Below are positions 39,381-50,657 of a DNA stretch of 64,000 nt, one piece after another (positions within the stretch are counted from its first letter, which is position 1; every line of letters begins with the position of its first letter). The stretch is from Candidatus Rokuibacteriota bacterium (GTDB lineage Bacteria; Methylomirabilota; Methylomirabilia; Rokubacteriales; CSP1-6), in contig JAHFDN010000001.1 of NCBI GenBank assembly GCA_023248995.1, positions 186,001-250,000 on the forward strand. Direction: 5' to 3'. A program made the position numbers and the translations under genes. The notes beneath the pieces are model-generated. The model did not search any database and was not told the origin of the DNA. It was given only the letters and a program-made list of their open reading frames with translations.

Positions 39381-40235
39381 TCAGGTTGCGATAAACCGCG
39401 CGTAGTAGTAGAGGGCGGGGGTGTTGAACAAGAGGCTGTCCAGACGATCGAGCAGCCCCCCGTGGCCCGGGATCAGAGCACCCGCGTCCTTCGTGCGGGC
39501 GCCGCGCTTCAGCCAGGACTCCGCGAGGTCTCCAACCTGCCCCACGACCGCCAGCATGGTCCCGACGACGAGGGCGTCCCGGATCGAGCACGCGGGGAAA
39601 AACCAGGCCCGCCCGACCAACGCCGCGACGGGGGACACGGCGAGCTGCGCCAGGGCCCCTTCCACCGTTTTGGCCGGGCTGATCCGCGGTGCCAGCCGAT
39701 GGCGCCCCAGCGTGGATCCGACGAAATACGCCGCCGACTCTCCGACCCAGGTCACCCACACGAGCAAGAAGATCCAATCGATCCCCTGCGGAAGCGTCCG
39801 GAGCCAGATCGCGTGGCCGAGGAGCCAGTTGACGTACAGGACGCCGAGGAGCGTGAGGGCCGCTGCCTCGCACCGGGGCGGGAATTCCCGTGTGTGGCAC
39901 AAGCCCGCGCCGAGGAGCCCGGCCACCACCAGGGTCAGGACCCAAGGAGCGGCGCCCGCGAGGCCAAAGCTCGCCGTCAATCCGGCGCCGGTCACGAGGC
40001 CGAGCCACACGTAGACCGGCACACCGATTTGGCGGAACATTCGCGTGAACTCCCACTGCCCCACCACCCCGAGCACGATCACGAAACCCGAAAACGCCCA
40101 GCTCGGGGCGTGAGCCGTGAGCCAGATGAAAAACGGGATGAACAGCACCCCGCTGCCGATCCGCTTGGCGAGCGTCGTGCCCGATGCGGACCGGCGGAGG
40201 TCTGTGGCCAGAGGGGTCGCTCCCACGCCCGTCAC
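39381..40235 (-). CDS. cdsA: Phosphatidate cytidylyltransferase
   Basis: C-term ISPAKTVEGALAQLAVSPVAALVGR and GDLAESWLKRGARTKDAGALIPGHGGLLDRLDSLLF; GTG overlaps uppS stop. Confidence 0.95.
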   Translation of the reverse strand: MTGVGATPLATDLRRSASGTTLAKRIGSGVLFIPFFIWLTAHAPSWAFSGFVIVLGVVGQWEFTRMFRQIGVPVYVWLGLVTGAGLTASFGLAGAAPWVLTLVVAGLLGAGLCHTREFPPRCEAAALTLLGVLYVNWLLGHAIWLRTLPQGIDWIFLLVWVTWVGESAAYFVGSTLGRHRLAPRISPAKTVEGALAQLAVSPVAALVGRAWFFPACSIRDALVVGTMLAVVGQVGDLAESWLKRGARTKDAGALIPGHGGLLDRLDSLLFNTPALYYYARFIAT

Positions 40236-41017
40236 GAGACGCCACCGAACCGGCGCTCGCGACGCTGATACTCCGCGATCGCCAGGTGGAGGTCCCGCGG
40301 GCCGAAGTCCGGCCATAGCGTCGGGGTGACCACCAGTTCCGTGTAGGCGATCTGCCAGAGGAGAAAGTTGGACACTCGCATCTCGCCGCTCGTGCGGATC
40401 AGGAGATCCGGGTCGGGAACTCCCTGGGTGTAGAGCGCCTGCTCGACACGCGCCTCGTCGATCTCTTCAGGCCGAATCTCACCCGCCTGCACCTGGCAGG
40501 CGAGCGCCCGACAGGCGTCCACCAGCTCATCTCGACCCCCGTAGTTGAAAGCCATGCAGAGGGTGAGACCGGTATTCCCCGCGGTGGCGGCCTCCGCCCG
40601 CGCGATCCCCTCCCTCACCGACCGAGGGACACCCTGAGCCCGGCCGATGATCTTGAGGCGGACGTTCTTGGCCTGGAGTTCCGGCAGCTCCTGATCGATG
40701 GAGCGCTCGAGCAGGGACATGAGCGTGCTCACCTCGAAGGAAGGCCGGGACCAGTTCTCCGAGGAAAAGGCGTAGAGCGTGAGGAAGCGGATCCCCACCT
40801 CGTGGGCCGCGCGGACGACGGCGCGGGCCGCCTTGACGCCCTCGCGGTGCCCCGCCACCCGGTTCAAGCCGCGCTGGACCGCCCACCGCCCGTTGCCATC
40901 CATGATCACGGCCACGTGCCGGGGCACCGGGAGCGCTTTGACCCGCGCGAGGAGTTCCGCGTCCTCCAGGGACGCGAGTTCCTCGGTGGGCAGGCTCGGC
41001 AGTCGTTGGAGGGCCAT
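40232..41017 (-). CDS. uppS: Isoprenyl transferase (undecaprenyl-PP synthase)
   Basis: PRHVAVIMDGNGRWAVQRGLNRVAGHREG. Confidence 0.98.
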   Translation of the reverse strand: MALQRLPSLPTEELASLEDAELLARVKALPVPRHVAVIMDGNGRWAVQRGLNRVAGHREGVKAARAVVRAAHEVGIRFLTLYAFSSENWSRPSFEVSTLMSLLERSIDQELPELQAKNVRLKIIGRAQGVPRSVREGIARAEAATAGNTGLTLCMAFNYGGRDELVDACRALACQVQAGEIRPEEIDEARVEQALYTQGVPDPDLLIRTSGEMRVSNFLLWQIAYTELVVTPTLWPDFGPRDLHLAIAEYQRRERRFGGVS

Positions 41018-41031
41018 ATCCCGGTATCGTA

Positions 41032-41586
41032 TCAGAAGGTTAGAATTTCCTGCTCCTTCTTCTTGAGGAGCTCGTCCACCCGCTGGATGAACTTGTTCGT
41101 GATCTTCTGAATCTGGTCCTGGCCGCGGCGTCCGTCGTCCTCGGAGATCTTCTTGTCCTTCTCCATGGTCTTGAGCTTCTTGTTGGCCTCGTGGCGGATA
41201 TTGCGGACCGCGACGCGCGCGTCCTCGGCCAGCTTGCCCACCACCTTGGCCAGTTGCTTCCGGCGCTCCTCCGTCAGCGGTGGCATCACCAGGCGGATGA
41301 CCTTACCGTCGTTGGCGGGGGTGAGCCCCAGATCTGATTTCATGATGGCCTTCTCGATGGCCGGCAGGAGGCTCTGGTCCCAGGGCTGGATGAGGAGAGT
41401 CTTCGCGTCCGGCACGGACAGGGAGGCCACTTGGGGGACCGGCGTGGGCGTCCCGTAGTAGTCGACCCGAATCCCCTCCAGCAAACCCGTCGTCGCGCGC
41501 CCTGTCCTGACGCCGACAAACTCGCGGCCCAGCTGGTCGATGGCCCCTTGCATGCGCGTTTCAGCGTCTTTGAGCACCGTCTGCAT
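41032..41586 (-). CDS. frr: Ribosome recycling factor
   Basis: 184 aa; VRTGRATTGLLEGIRVDYYGTPTPVPQVASLSVPD. Confidence 0.98.
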   Translation of the reverse strand: MQTVLKDAETRMQGAIDQLGREFVGVRTGRATTGLLEGIRVDYYGTPTPVPQVASLSVPDAKTLLIQPWDQSLLPAIEKAIMKSDLGLTPANDGKVIRLVMPPLTEERRKQLAKVVGKLAEDARVAVRNIRHEANKKLKTMEKDKKISEDDGRRGQDQIQKITNKFIQRVDELLKKKEQEILTF

Positions 41587-41592
41587 GGTCGG

Positions 41593-42953
<1,361 letters not shown>

Positions 42954-42962
42954 CTGTTCCCC

Positions 42963-43730
42963 CTAGGAAGTCGCCTCGGCCGGCTCGCCCATCTCGGGTT
43001 CGTCCTCCATGGAGGGCTCGACGGGGGCTGTCGCCGGCTCTTCCTTGGCAAGCGTGCCCCGGCCTTCGATGATGGCATCCGCGAGGCGCGAGGTGATCAG
43101 TCGGACCGCGCGGATCGCGTCGTCGTTCCCCGGGATCGGATAGTCGATGCCCGTGGGATCGCAGTTGGTGTCCACGATCGCCACGATCGGGATGCCCAGG
43201 CGCTGAGCTTCGGCCACCGCAATCCGTTCCTTCTTGGGATCGATGATGAACACGGCCGACGGCAGCCGATCCATGGTCTTGATGCCCACCAGAGACTTTT
43301 CCAGCTTCTGCCGCTCCCGCTCCAGCCCGAGGACCTCCTTCTTGGGCAGCTGCTCGTACTCGCCGGTCTCCCGCATCTCGTCGAGCCGCTTGAGCCGGGT
43401 GATGGAGCGGTTGATGGTGGCGAAATTCGTCAGGGTCCCGCCCAACCACCGCTGGTTGGCGTAGAACATGCCGCAGCGGGTGGCCTCTTCGAACACCGTC
43501 TCCTGGGCCTGCCTCTTCGTCCCCACCACGAGGACGGTCCCGCCACCGGCGGCCAAGTCCCGCAGGAACGCGTGGGCCTCCCGGAACTTCTTCAGGGTCT
43601 TTTGCAGGTCGATGATGTAGATACCGTTGCGCTCCCCGAAGATGTACTTCTGCATCTTGGGGTTCCAGCGTTTGGTCTGGTGGCCGAAGTGAACGCCGGC
43701 CTCCAGGAGCTCCTTCATCGTCACCGTCAC
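42963..43730 (-). CDS. rpsB: 30S ribosomal protein S2
   Basis: [41 protein letters not shown]. Confidence 0.99.
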   Translation of the reverse strand: MTVTMKELLEAGVHFGHQTKRWNPKMQKYIFGERNGIYIIDLQKTLKKFREAHAFLRDLAAGGGTVLVVGTKRQAQETVFEEATRCGMFYANQRWLGGTLTNFATINRSITRLKRLDEMRETGEYEQLPKKEVLGLERERQKLEKSLVGIKTMDRLPSAVFIIDPKKERIAVAEAQRLGIPIVAIVDTNCDPTGIDYPIPGNDDAIRAVRLITSRLADAIIEGRGTLAKEEPATAPVEPSMEDEPEMGEPAEATS

Positions 43731-43739
43731 CGTTTCCTC

Positions 43740-43784
43740 CTTCGGTTCGCCTCCGCCCTCCTATCCCTCGCCGGGACACCGAAG
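43740..43784 (-). promoter_or_regulatory. Possible rpsB leader long-range pairing touching the Shine-Dalgarno
   Basis: cttcggt (43740-43746) complementary to accgaag (43778-43784); one arm overlaps the AAGGAGG SD. Confidence 0.35.
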
Positions 43785-43832
43785 CCGGGGGGCGTGCAGT
43801 AGTGGGAGGGGCTCGCCGCCGCCTCCATCGGT

Positions 43833-45047
43833 TCAGGTCGTGTACGTGGCGTTGATCCGCACATACTCTTCGGAAAGATCGCAGGTCCAGACCTCGGCCT
43901 GTCCAGTCCCGAGCCCGAGGTCAATCGAGAGCGTGAACTCCGGGCGGCCCATGATCTCGCGCACTCGATCCAGCCGGGCCCCCGGTGCCTGCTGGCCGCC
44001 GGCCACCACGGGCTCGTCGTCGAACCAGATCGCGACCCGGCCGGCCTGCACGACGGCGGGCGACTTCCCCAGGGCCATCATGATCCGGCCCCAGTTGGGA
44101 TCCTGACCGTTGATCGCGGTCTTGACCAAGAGCGAGGTGGCCACCGAGCGCGCCGCGTGCCGGGCCTCGCGATGGTTCTTCGCACCCTTGACGTGAATCG
44201 TCACCAGCTTGGTGGCGCCTTCGCCGTCCTTCACGAGCAGCTTCGCCAGTCGCTCGGCGATCGCCTCGAGTCCCTGGGTGAACTGGCGGAGGCTCCGGCT
44301 GCCCTTTTCGAGCACCTGGTTCTCCGCCAATCCATTGGCCAGGATGGCAACCGTGTCGCTCGTGGATTGGTCCCCGTCCACGGTAATCCGGTTGAAGCTC
44401 CGCTCCACGGACCGGTGCAGCGCCCAGTCCAGCGCCTCCCGGGAGACCGCCGCATCGGTTGTAAGAAAGCAGAACATTGTCGCCAGGTGAGGCTCGATCA
44501 TCCCCACACCCTTGGCGATTCCCCCGATCGTCACCGGCCGGCCGGCCACCTCGAGGCGGAGCGCCGCCTCCTTCGGGCCCCTGTCGGTGGTCAGGATCCC
44601 CTCCGCCGCATTCCTCCCCCCCTGCGGGGAGAGGGACTTGACCAGCTTCGGAAGCCCGGCCCGGATCTTGTCCATCGGCAGCGGGCGCCCGATGACGCCC
44701 GTGGAAGCCACCAGGACGTGGCGCGCCGGGACGTGGAGCAGCTCACCCACGATCGTGGTCATCTCACGCGCGTCGCTGAGCCCTCGCTCGCCTGTGCAAA
44801 CGTTGGAGCATCCGCTCGAGGCGACGATCGCCTGGATCGTCCCTTCCTTGATGTGCTCCATCGAAACCTGGACCGGCGCGCCCTTGACCTGATTGCTGGT
44901 GAAGACGGCCGCAGCTCGCGCGGGGGTGGAAGAATAGATCAGAGCCAGGTCTTTCTTCCCGCTCGACTTGATGCCACAGTGGATGCCGGACGCCAGAATC
45001 CCCGGAACCGACGTGATCCCGCCCCCCAGCCACTCGAGCCCGCCCAT
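43833..45047 (-). CDS. argJ: Bifunctional glutamate N-acetyltransferase/amino-acid acetyltransferase
   Basis: 404 aa; VASTGVIGRPLPMDKI...ITVDGDQSTSDTVAILANG. Confidence 0.97.
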   Translation of the reverse strand: MGGLEWLGGGITSVPGILASGIHCGIKSSGKKDLALIYSSTPARAAAVFTSNQVKGAPVQVSMEHIKEGTIQAIVASSGCSNVCTGERGLSDAREMTTIVGELLHVPARHVLVASTGVIGRPLPMDKIRAGLPKLVKSLSPQGGRNAAEGILTTDRGPKEAALRLEVAGRPVTIGGIAKGVGMIEPHLATMFCFLTTDAAVSREALDWALHRSVERSFNRITVDGDQSTSDTVAILANGLAENQVLEKGSRSLRQFTQGLEAIAERLAKLLVKDGEGATKLVTIHVKGAKNHREARHAARSVATSLLVKTAINGQDPNWGRIMMALGKSPAVVQAGRVAIWFDDEPVVAGGQQAPGARLDRVREIMGRPEFTLSIDLGLGTGQAEVWTCDLSEEYVRINATYTT

Positions 45048-45051
45048 GCAG

Positions 45052-46101
45052 CTAGGGGTAGACCGGGGGAGCGTCCAGGCCCGTCCGCTCGTCCCACCCG
45101 TACATCAGGTTGAGATTCTGAACGCCGTTGGCGGCGCCGCCCTTCCCCAGGTTGTCAATGGCCGAGAGACACACGGCCCGCCTCGTCCGAGCATCCGCGA
45201 CGACCGCCACGTCACAGAAGTTCGACCCCACGACTGCACGCGTGGCAGGGAGCGTGCCTTCGGGCAGCACCCGGACGAAAGGTTCCCCCGCGTAGAATTC
45301 CCGATAGCGATCGAGGAGCTCCTTCGTGCCGGCCGTCCTGACGAGTGGCACGGAGGCCGTGGTGAAAAGCCCGCGGTTGAGCGGCATCAGGTGGGGGGTG
45401 AACCCGACGGTCACGGGGTGGCCGGCCAGGCCCGAGAGTTCCTGCTCGATCTCCGGGGTGTGGCGGTGCGTGGCGACGCCGTACGCCTGGAGGTTCTCGT
45501 TCGCCTCGGTGTAGAGGTACATCGGGTCGACCTTCCGCCCCTGGGCCCCCGCGCCCGTGACGCCGGACTTGCCGTCAATGACGATCCCTTCCCCGCTGGA
45601 AAATCCAGACTTCAGGAGCGGCGCGATCGCCAGGACGGCGCCGACCGGATAGCAGCCGGGGTTCGCGACGACGGACGCCGACACGATGGCCTTCCGGTGG
45701 AGCTCGGGCAGGCCATAGACCGCCTCGGCCAGGCCGTCGCCGTCAATGTGGGGCGCCTTGTACCAGGTGGCGTACAGGCTCGCGTCCCTGAGCCGGTAGT
45801 CGGCGGAGAGGTCGATCACCCTCAGCCCGCGACGCCTGAGGACCGGGACCACCTTCTGCGACTCCATGTGAGGCAGCGCCAGAAAGACGCACTCGGCCGC
45901 TCGGGCGAGCCCCTCCGGGTCGAGCGCGTCGAACGTCAGCCGGGTGAGCCCTCTGAGGTGGGGGTAGACGTCGGCGAGCGGCTCGCCGGCCAGACGTTCC
46001 GAGGTGACGGATACGACCTGGGCGCGGGGATGAACCAGGAGCAGGCGCAGCAGCTCGGCGCCCATGTACCCGCTGGCCCCCGCCACCGCAACCTTCAGCA
46101 T
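45052..46101 (-). CDS. argC: N-acetyl-gamma-glutamyl-phosphate reductase
   Basis: VAVAGASGYMGAELLRLLLVHP...VANPGCYPVGAVLAIAPL. Confidence 0.98.
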   Translation of the reverse strand: MLKVAVAGASGYMGAELLRLLLVHPRAQVVSVTSERLAGEPLADVYPHLRGLTRLTFDALDPEGLARAAECVFLALPHMESQKVVPVLRRRGLRVIDLSADYRLRDASLYATWYKAPHIDGDGLAEAVYGLPELHRKAIVSASVVANPGCYPVGAVLAIAPLLKSGFSSGEGIVIDGKSGVTGAGAQGRKVDPMYLYTEANENLQAYGVATHRHTPEIEQELSGLAGHPVTVGFTPHLMPLNRGLFTTASVPLVRTAGTKELLDRYREFYAGEPFVRVLPEGTLPATRAVVGSNFCDVAVVADARTRRAVCLSAIDNLGKGGAANGVQNLNLMYGWDERTGLDAPPVYP

Positions 46102-46123
46102 CGTCCGCAGACCAGACGCGCGC

Positions 46124-46519
46124 CTACCGCTTGGAATACTGGAACTTCTGTCGGGCGCCCGGCTGGCCGTACTTCTTCCGCTCGCGCATCCGCGGATCCC
46201 GCGTCAGGAGTCCGGCCTTCTTCAAGGGGACTCGAAGCTTGTCGTCGAACGCGAGGAGGGCCCGGGCGATGCCGTGACGGACGGCCCCCGCCTGACCCGC
46301 GGGGCCGCCGCCGCCGACGTTCACCAGGATGTCCATCTGCCCTAGGACGTTGGCGAGCTGGAGGGGCTGGCAGATGATCATGCGGAGCGTCTCTCGGGGG
46401 AAGTAGTCTTCGAAGGGACGCCGGTTGACCGTAATGCCCCCCGCCCCGGGCCAGAGCCAGACCCGCGCCACGGATGTCTTCCGCCGGCCGGTACCGTAAA
46501 ACCGCGTCGCGTCAGCCAT
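46124..46519 (-). CDS. rpsI: 30S ribosomal protein S9
   Basis: [28 protein letters not shown]...[17 protein letters not shown]. Confidence 0.98.
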   Translation of the reverse strand: MADATRFYGTGRRKTSVARVWLWPGAGGITVNRRPFEDYFPRETLRMIICQPLQLANVLGQMDILVNVGGGGPAGQAGAVRHGIARALLAFDDKLRVPLKKAGLLTRDPRMRERKKYGQPGARQKFQYSKR

Positions 46520-46528
46520 GTCGCTCCT

Positions 46529-46975
46529 CTAGGAGGCTTTCGCTGAACCCACCACGAGCGGGACGGGCTTCTGGGACTCGTGAGGATGCTCGGGCCCACG
46601 GTACACCTTGAGCTTCCTCACCATCGCCCTGCCCAGCCGCCCTTTGGGAAGCATCCCCTGGACCGCCCACTCGATGACGCGCTCCGGACGCGTCCGAAGC
46701 ATCTTCTCCGCACTGACCTCCCGGAGACCGCCGATGTACCCAGTGTGCCAGCGGTACATCTTATCGGTGAGCTTCCTGCCCGTCAGGTGAACCTTTTCTG
46801 CGTTCACCACGACCACGTGATCGCCCATGTCCAGGTGGGGAGCGAAGTCAGGCTTGTGCTTGCCACGAAGTATCGTCGCGACCCGGGTCGCCAGGCGGCC
46901 CAACACCTTCCCCTCGGCATCCACCAGGTACCACTTCCGGGCACTTGCCTCGACCTTCGGCTGAGATGTCGCCAT
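46529..46975 (-). CDS. rplM: 50S ribosomal protein L13
   Basis: [55 protein letters not shown]; track start 47098 over-extended. Confidence 0.98.
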   Translation of the reverse strand: MATSQPKVEASARKWYLVDAEGKVLGRLATRVATILRGKHKPDFAPHLDMGDHVVVVNAEKVHLTGRKLTDKMYRWHTGYIGGLREVSAEKMLRTRPERVIEWAVQGMLPKGRLGRAMVRKLKVYRGPEHPHESQKPVPLVVGSAKAS

Positions 46976-46991
46976 GGCCTCCCGCCCTGAA

Positions 46992-47022
46992 TCTACTCCT
47001 GAGTAGAGCTTCACCCGTGAAA
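46992..47022 (-). promoter_or_regulatory. Tandem hairpins in rplM leader
   Basis: tctact-cctg-agtaga (46992-47007) and cttcac-cc-gtgaaaag (47009-47022). Confidence 0.45.
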
Positions 47023-47036
47023 AGTCGCAACCTGAT

Positions 47037-47065
47037 ACATTACGGGAAAGTGCTTGAAGTGTCAA
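47037..47065 (-). promoter_or_regulatory. Predicted promoter of rplM-rpsI (TTGACA-17-TAATGT); nth stop codon inside -35
   Basis: Perfect TTGACA -35; TGA of nth lies within it. Confidence 0.55.
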
Positions 47066-47721
47066 GCAAAAGCCCGCGTCTTCCCCGGCCACGGGCACAG
47101 CGCCAGCACGGGACAGTCAGGGCACGCCGGGCTCCGAGCCGTGCACACCCGCCGCCCGTGGGTCGTCAGGAGATGAGACACGCGGGTCCACTTGGCCCTG
47201 GCAATCACCTGGCAGAGCTGATCGTGCACCTTTTCGGGATCCTCGGACTTGGCCAACCCGAGCCGCTGAGACACGCGGAAGACGTGGGTGTCCACGGCGA
47301 TCGCTGGCTGGCCGTACGCATTGCCGAGGACGACGTTGGCCGTCTTCCGGCCGACGCCCGGCAGGGCGGTCAGCTCCCCGAGGCTCCGGGGCACCTGTCC
47401 CCCGTGTTTGGCGACGAGGTCCTTCGCCATCCCGATGATGGCGCGCGCCTTGGCCTTGAAGAACCCGGTGGAATACACCTCGCGCTCGAGCGCCGCCAGA
47501 TCGGCCTTGGCGTAGGCCTCGGCAGTCCGGTACTTCTTGAAGAGCCCCTGCGTGACCTGGTTGACCCGTTCGTCGGTGCACTGGGCGGCGAGGATCGTGG
47601 CGACCAAGAGTTCCAGCGGGTTAGAGAACGTGAGCGCGATCCTGGCGTCCGGATACGTGCGCTCCAGGCGCCGGACCAAGGCGCGGGCGCGCGCTTTTCT
47701 ACGCTCGAGAGACTCGGCCAT
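47062..47721 (-). CDS. nth: Endonuclease III
   Basis: [42 protein letters not shown]-terminal 4Fe-4S cysteines. Confidence 0.97.
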   Translation of the reverse strand: MAESLERRKARARALVRRLERTYPDARIALTFSNPLELLVATILAAQCTDERVNQVTQGLFKKYRTAEAYAKADLAALEREVYSTGFFKAKARAIIGMAKDLVAKHGGQVPRSLGELTALPGVGRKTANVVLGNAYGQPAIAVDTHVFRVSQRLGLAKSEDPEKVHDQLCQVIARAKWTRVSHLLTTHGRRVCTARSPACPDCPVLALCPWPGKTRAFA

Positions 47722-47732
47722 CGGCTCCTCTC

Positions 47733-49910
47733 CTACGGCGTGCGGGACACGACGATGCGTTCGGGCTCCACGCGGATCGGGGCAAGTTCCACCGTCACCG
47801 GCAATCGGGCGAGGCGCGGGCCAGGGTCGTACTGACGGAAGACCCAGTGGACTAACAGCCGGGGGAGCGGGATCCCTCCCAGGCTCAGCCCTTCCGCACG
47901 AAGCTGAAGCGGCTGGTTTCCGCGCCCGTTTTCGACCCTCACACGACCGGCCACGTCCGGGCCCCGTTGGGACAACCGCACGGTGATGGCTCCTTCCTCC
48001 AGACGAAACCCGAGGCCCTGAAACCCTCGGAGCCCGGCGAAAAAGCCCTGGAGGTCCTCCCGGGTGACGACGAGGTGATCCACGCGGAGACGTTCAAGCG
48101 CGAGCAGCTCGATCTCACCGGAGGCGAGCAAGCGATAAGGATTGACGACAAGGCCCTCAAGGGTGAGTCGAACATCCCGGATCCGAAGCTGGGCGCCCTT
48201 CCGGGAGAACTCGGCCACTCGCGCACTCCGTGCCGCAATGCGCACCTGCCGGATCTGCCCCCCGAGAACGGCCCGGGGTGCGTAGCCGAGCTCCAGCTCG
48301 AGCCCCTCGACATCCCGCGCGAAGGGTTCGAGGAAGCGCCGGAACCCGCCCTCGAACCGGGCGGCTAGGACGGACGGGCTCACGCCCGTGACCGGCGCGA
48401 GCCGCCGCTGCCTCACGGTCGCCACGCTCCCGTCCGGGAGCGGGCCCTCCCAGACCACGGGGAACGCGCGCTCGAAGGCCGGGTCGCCAGCCGCGAGGCG
48501 CTCCATGATGCGCCTGGCCTTCGCGACCGAGAAGGCCGGCCCCTGGCCGCCCGTCTTGAGGACGACGAAGTCCACCCCCAGCGGGGACTCATCCCACGCG
48601 CGGACCATTCGGAGCGGAAGCCGGTCCCGGACCGCGTAATAGCGGAAGTTGGCCACCGAAAAGTAGTTGTCGTTCGGCACGACGCTCACCGTGGCCCCCG
48701 ACGCACCAGCCTCGCGGACGATCACGGCCAGGATCCGGTCGTGCGGCCACTCGACGGGCGATGGCGGGAACGAAAAGATGAGGGGGAAATGGAGGGCCGC
48801 CCAACGTGGCGGCGGCGGGACCGCGAAGGCCGCACCGCCGACCTGGACCACCGACACGACGAGGACGGCGATCGTCACGACGCGGCGCCACGCCTCCGGA
48901 AGGGCGCGAAGAGCTGCGGCCGCGATCAGGGCAGACACGGGCAGGAGCGGCAGCACGTAGCGCAGGTTTTTATTCTGGATCAGCAGAAACAACGCAAACG
49001 GCACGACCGATGCGCTCCAGAGGAGGCCGCGGACGGCCGCCTGGCGGGTAAGCGCCCACAACCCCCAGGCGAAGAGAAGCCCGGCCAGGATCCCGAACAT
49101 GGGCAGGAGCGCCCGGGGATAGAACGCGAGCGAGGAGCTCGTGAACGTCCCGGGATAGCCCGACTCGGCGGCCTGCTTGAACGCGCGGTTGCCAATCTGC
49201 ATGGGCAGGCCGAATACGCGCAGGCCGTACCAGGGCAGGCTCAGCGCCGAGCCCCCGAGGAGGGCCAGCGCGAGGTTGCCGACGCGCTTTCCGCGGTCAG
49301 CACCCCGCCACGCCCGCCAGCTCACGAGGGCAAGGGGTGGGAAGAGATAGATGGCGAAGGGCGGCTTGACCAGCATCCCGAGTGCCAGGGTCAAGCCCAG
49401 GACGACGGACCACGACCGTCGTGAAAAGTCCTCTGTCAGGACGAGGACGAGGAGCGCAAAGCTCACCACGGAAGCCAGCGGGAGGTCCAGCTGAAAATTG
49501 GTGCACGAGTAGACCACGAACGGAGCGGTGCCCAGGAAGAGCCCCGCCGCGAGGCCGGTCGGGGCGTCGAACAGCCGTCGCCCGAGCAGGAAGACGGACA
49601 CCAGCGCCAGCCCCAAGAAGGCGAGCATGATCGACTGCGAGGTCAGCGGCGCGATCGGGAACACGGAGTACAGGAGGGCGGCCGAGCACGGGACCACCGG
49701 AGGGTAGAACGAAGACATTTCGAGGATCTCCCCCAGGCCGCTCCACCCCTGCTCCGACAGGATCTGATGGCACACGGCCGCCCGCTCCAGGTGATTCGCG
49801 TGGTCCCACTCGGGCGGTCGGCGGTCCTGCGTCACCCAGGTCCCGACCACGAGGACGAGGCCGAGGAAGAGGCCGGCCAGGAGGAGCCAATGCTTCGCGG
49901 CGGCTGTCAT
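47733..49910 (-). CDS. GT39/ArnT-like membrane glycosyltransferase fused to a C-terminal DUF2993 (LmeA-like) domain
   Basis: N-term RRPPEWDHANHLERAA...LDLPLASVVSFALLVLVLTEDFSRRSW multi-TM; last ~240 aa (about 47733-48400) resemble DUF2993 (GEIELLALERLRVDHLVVTREDL...LSLGGIPLPRLLVHWVF...PLPVTVEL-type ending). Confidence 0.8.
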   Translation of the reverse strand: MTAAAKHWLLLAGLFLGLVLVVGTWVTQDRRPPEWDHANHLERAAVCHQILSEQGWSGLGEILEMSSFYPPVVPCSAALLYSVFPIAPLTSQSIMLAFLGLALVSVFLLGRRLFDAPTGLAAGLFLGTAPFVVYSCTNFQLDLPLASVVSFALLVLVLTEDFSRRSWSVVLGLTLALGMLVKPPFAIYLFPPLALVSWRAWRGADRGKRVGNLALALLGGSALSLPWYGLRVFGLPMQIGNRAFKQAAESGYPGTFTSSSLAFYPRALLPMFGILAGLLFAWGLWALTRQAAVRGLLWSASVVPFALFLLIQNKNLRYVLPLLPVSALIAAAALRALPEAWRRVVTIAVLVVSVVQVGGAAFAVPPPPRWAALHFPLIFSFPPSPVEWPHDRILAVIVREAGASGATVSVVPNDNYFSVANFRYYAVRDRLPLRMVRAWDESPLGVDFVVLKTGGQGPAFSVAKARRIMERLAAGDPAFERAFPVVWEGPLPDGSVATVRQRRLAPVTGVSPSVLAARFEGGFRRFLEPFARDVEGLELELGYAPRAVLGGQIRQVRIAARSARVAEFSRKGAQLRIRDVRLTLEGLVVNPYRLLASGEIELLALERLRVDHLVVTREDLQGFFAGLRGFQGLGFRLEEGAITVRLSQRGPDVAGRVRVENGRGNQPLQLRAEGLSLGGIPLPRLLVHWVFRQYDPGPRLARLPVTVELAPIRVEPERIVVSRTP

Positions 49911-49932
49911 GGGACAATGCCCGGGGGCGCCG

Positions 49933-50652
49933 TCAGCGACGCGCGACCATCAGGACAGACACACCGAACGGGAAGTTCGCCCGGCGGAGCCAGCCCGACT
50001 CCGAGGAAAAGATGCGGGTCAGGAGCGCGTTGAGGAAGGGCGGGACCCGCGTGAGGTCGTGATCCCGGGCATGGCGCCTGCGCCTCAGGAGACGGAAGCC
50101 GGCAATGGGAAGGGCGAGGAGCGCGTTGAAGTAGGTCACCCGCAACGGGCGGAGGCCGGCCTCGCCCGCGAGCCGCCGCAACCCACGGGCGGTGTACCGG
50201 CGCCGGTGCCCCAGGACCTCGTCGTGTGAGCTCCAGAGCCACTGGTAGGCGGGCACCGTGCAGATCACCAGCCCTCCGGGCTTGAGGAGTCCCGCCACCG
50301 CCCGGAGCGCCTCCCGATCATCCTCGATGTGCTCCAACACATCGAAGAGCAGCGCCACGTCGCAGGACCCCGCAGCCAACGGGATCCGATCGGGGAGCGA
50401 GCCCTCAAGAACCGTGAAGCCGCGCCGGCGGGCGACCTCCAGGAACTCCGGCGAGGCCTCGATCCCCACGACCCTTCCGAACTCGGCGGCAATCGGCAGA
50501 AACGACCCGCCCCCACAGCCGATCTCGACGAGGCTCAACGCGCCCGGCGGGATCGTCGCCCGCAGGACACTCTGGAGCACCACCCGCCGCCCGACCAACC
50601 ACCAATGACGCTCGTCCTCTTCCAGATGACGAGCGACGTAACCCAGATCCAT
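49933..50652 (-). CDS. Class I SAM-dependent methyltransferase
   Basis: LVEIGCGGGSFLPIAAEFGRVVGIEASPEFLEVARRRG...LLFDVLEHIEDDREALR. Confidence 0.93.
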   Translation of the reverse strand: MDLGYVARHLEEDERHWWLVGRRVVLQSVLRATIPPGALSLVEIGCGGGSFLPIAAEFGRVVGIEASPEFLEVARRRGFTVLEGSLPDRIPLAAGSCDVALLFDVLEHIEDDREALRAVAGLLKPGGLVICTVPAYQWLWSSHDEVLGHRRRYTARGLRRLAGEAGLRPLRVTYFNALLALPIAGFRLLRRRRHARDHDLTRVPPFLNALLTRIFSSESGWLRRANFPFGVSVLMVARR

Positions 50653-50657
50653 CCGGG

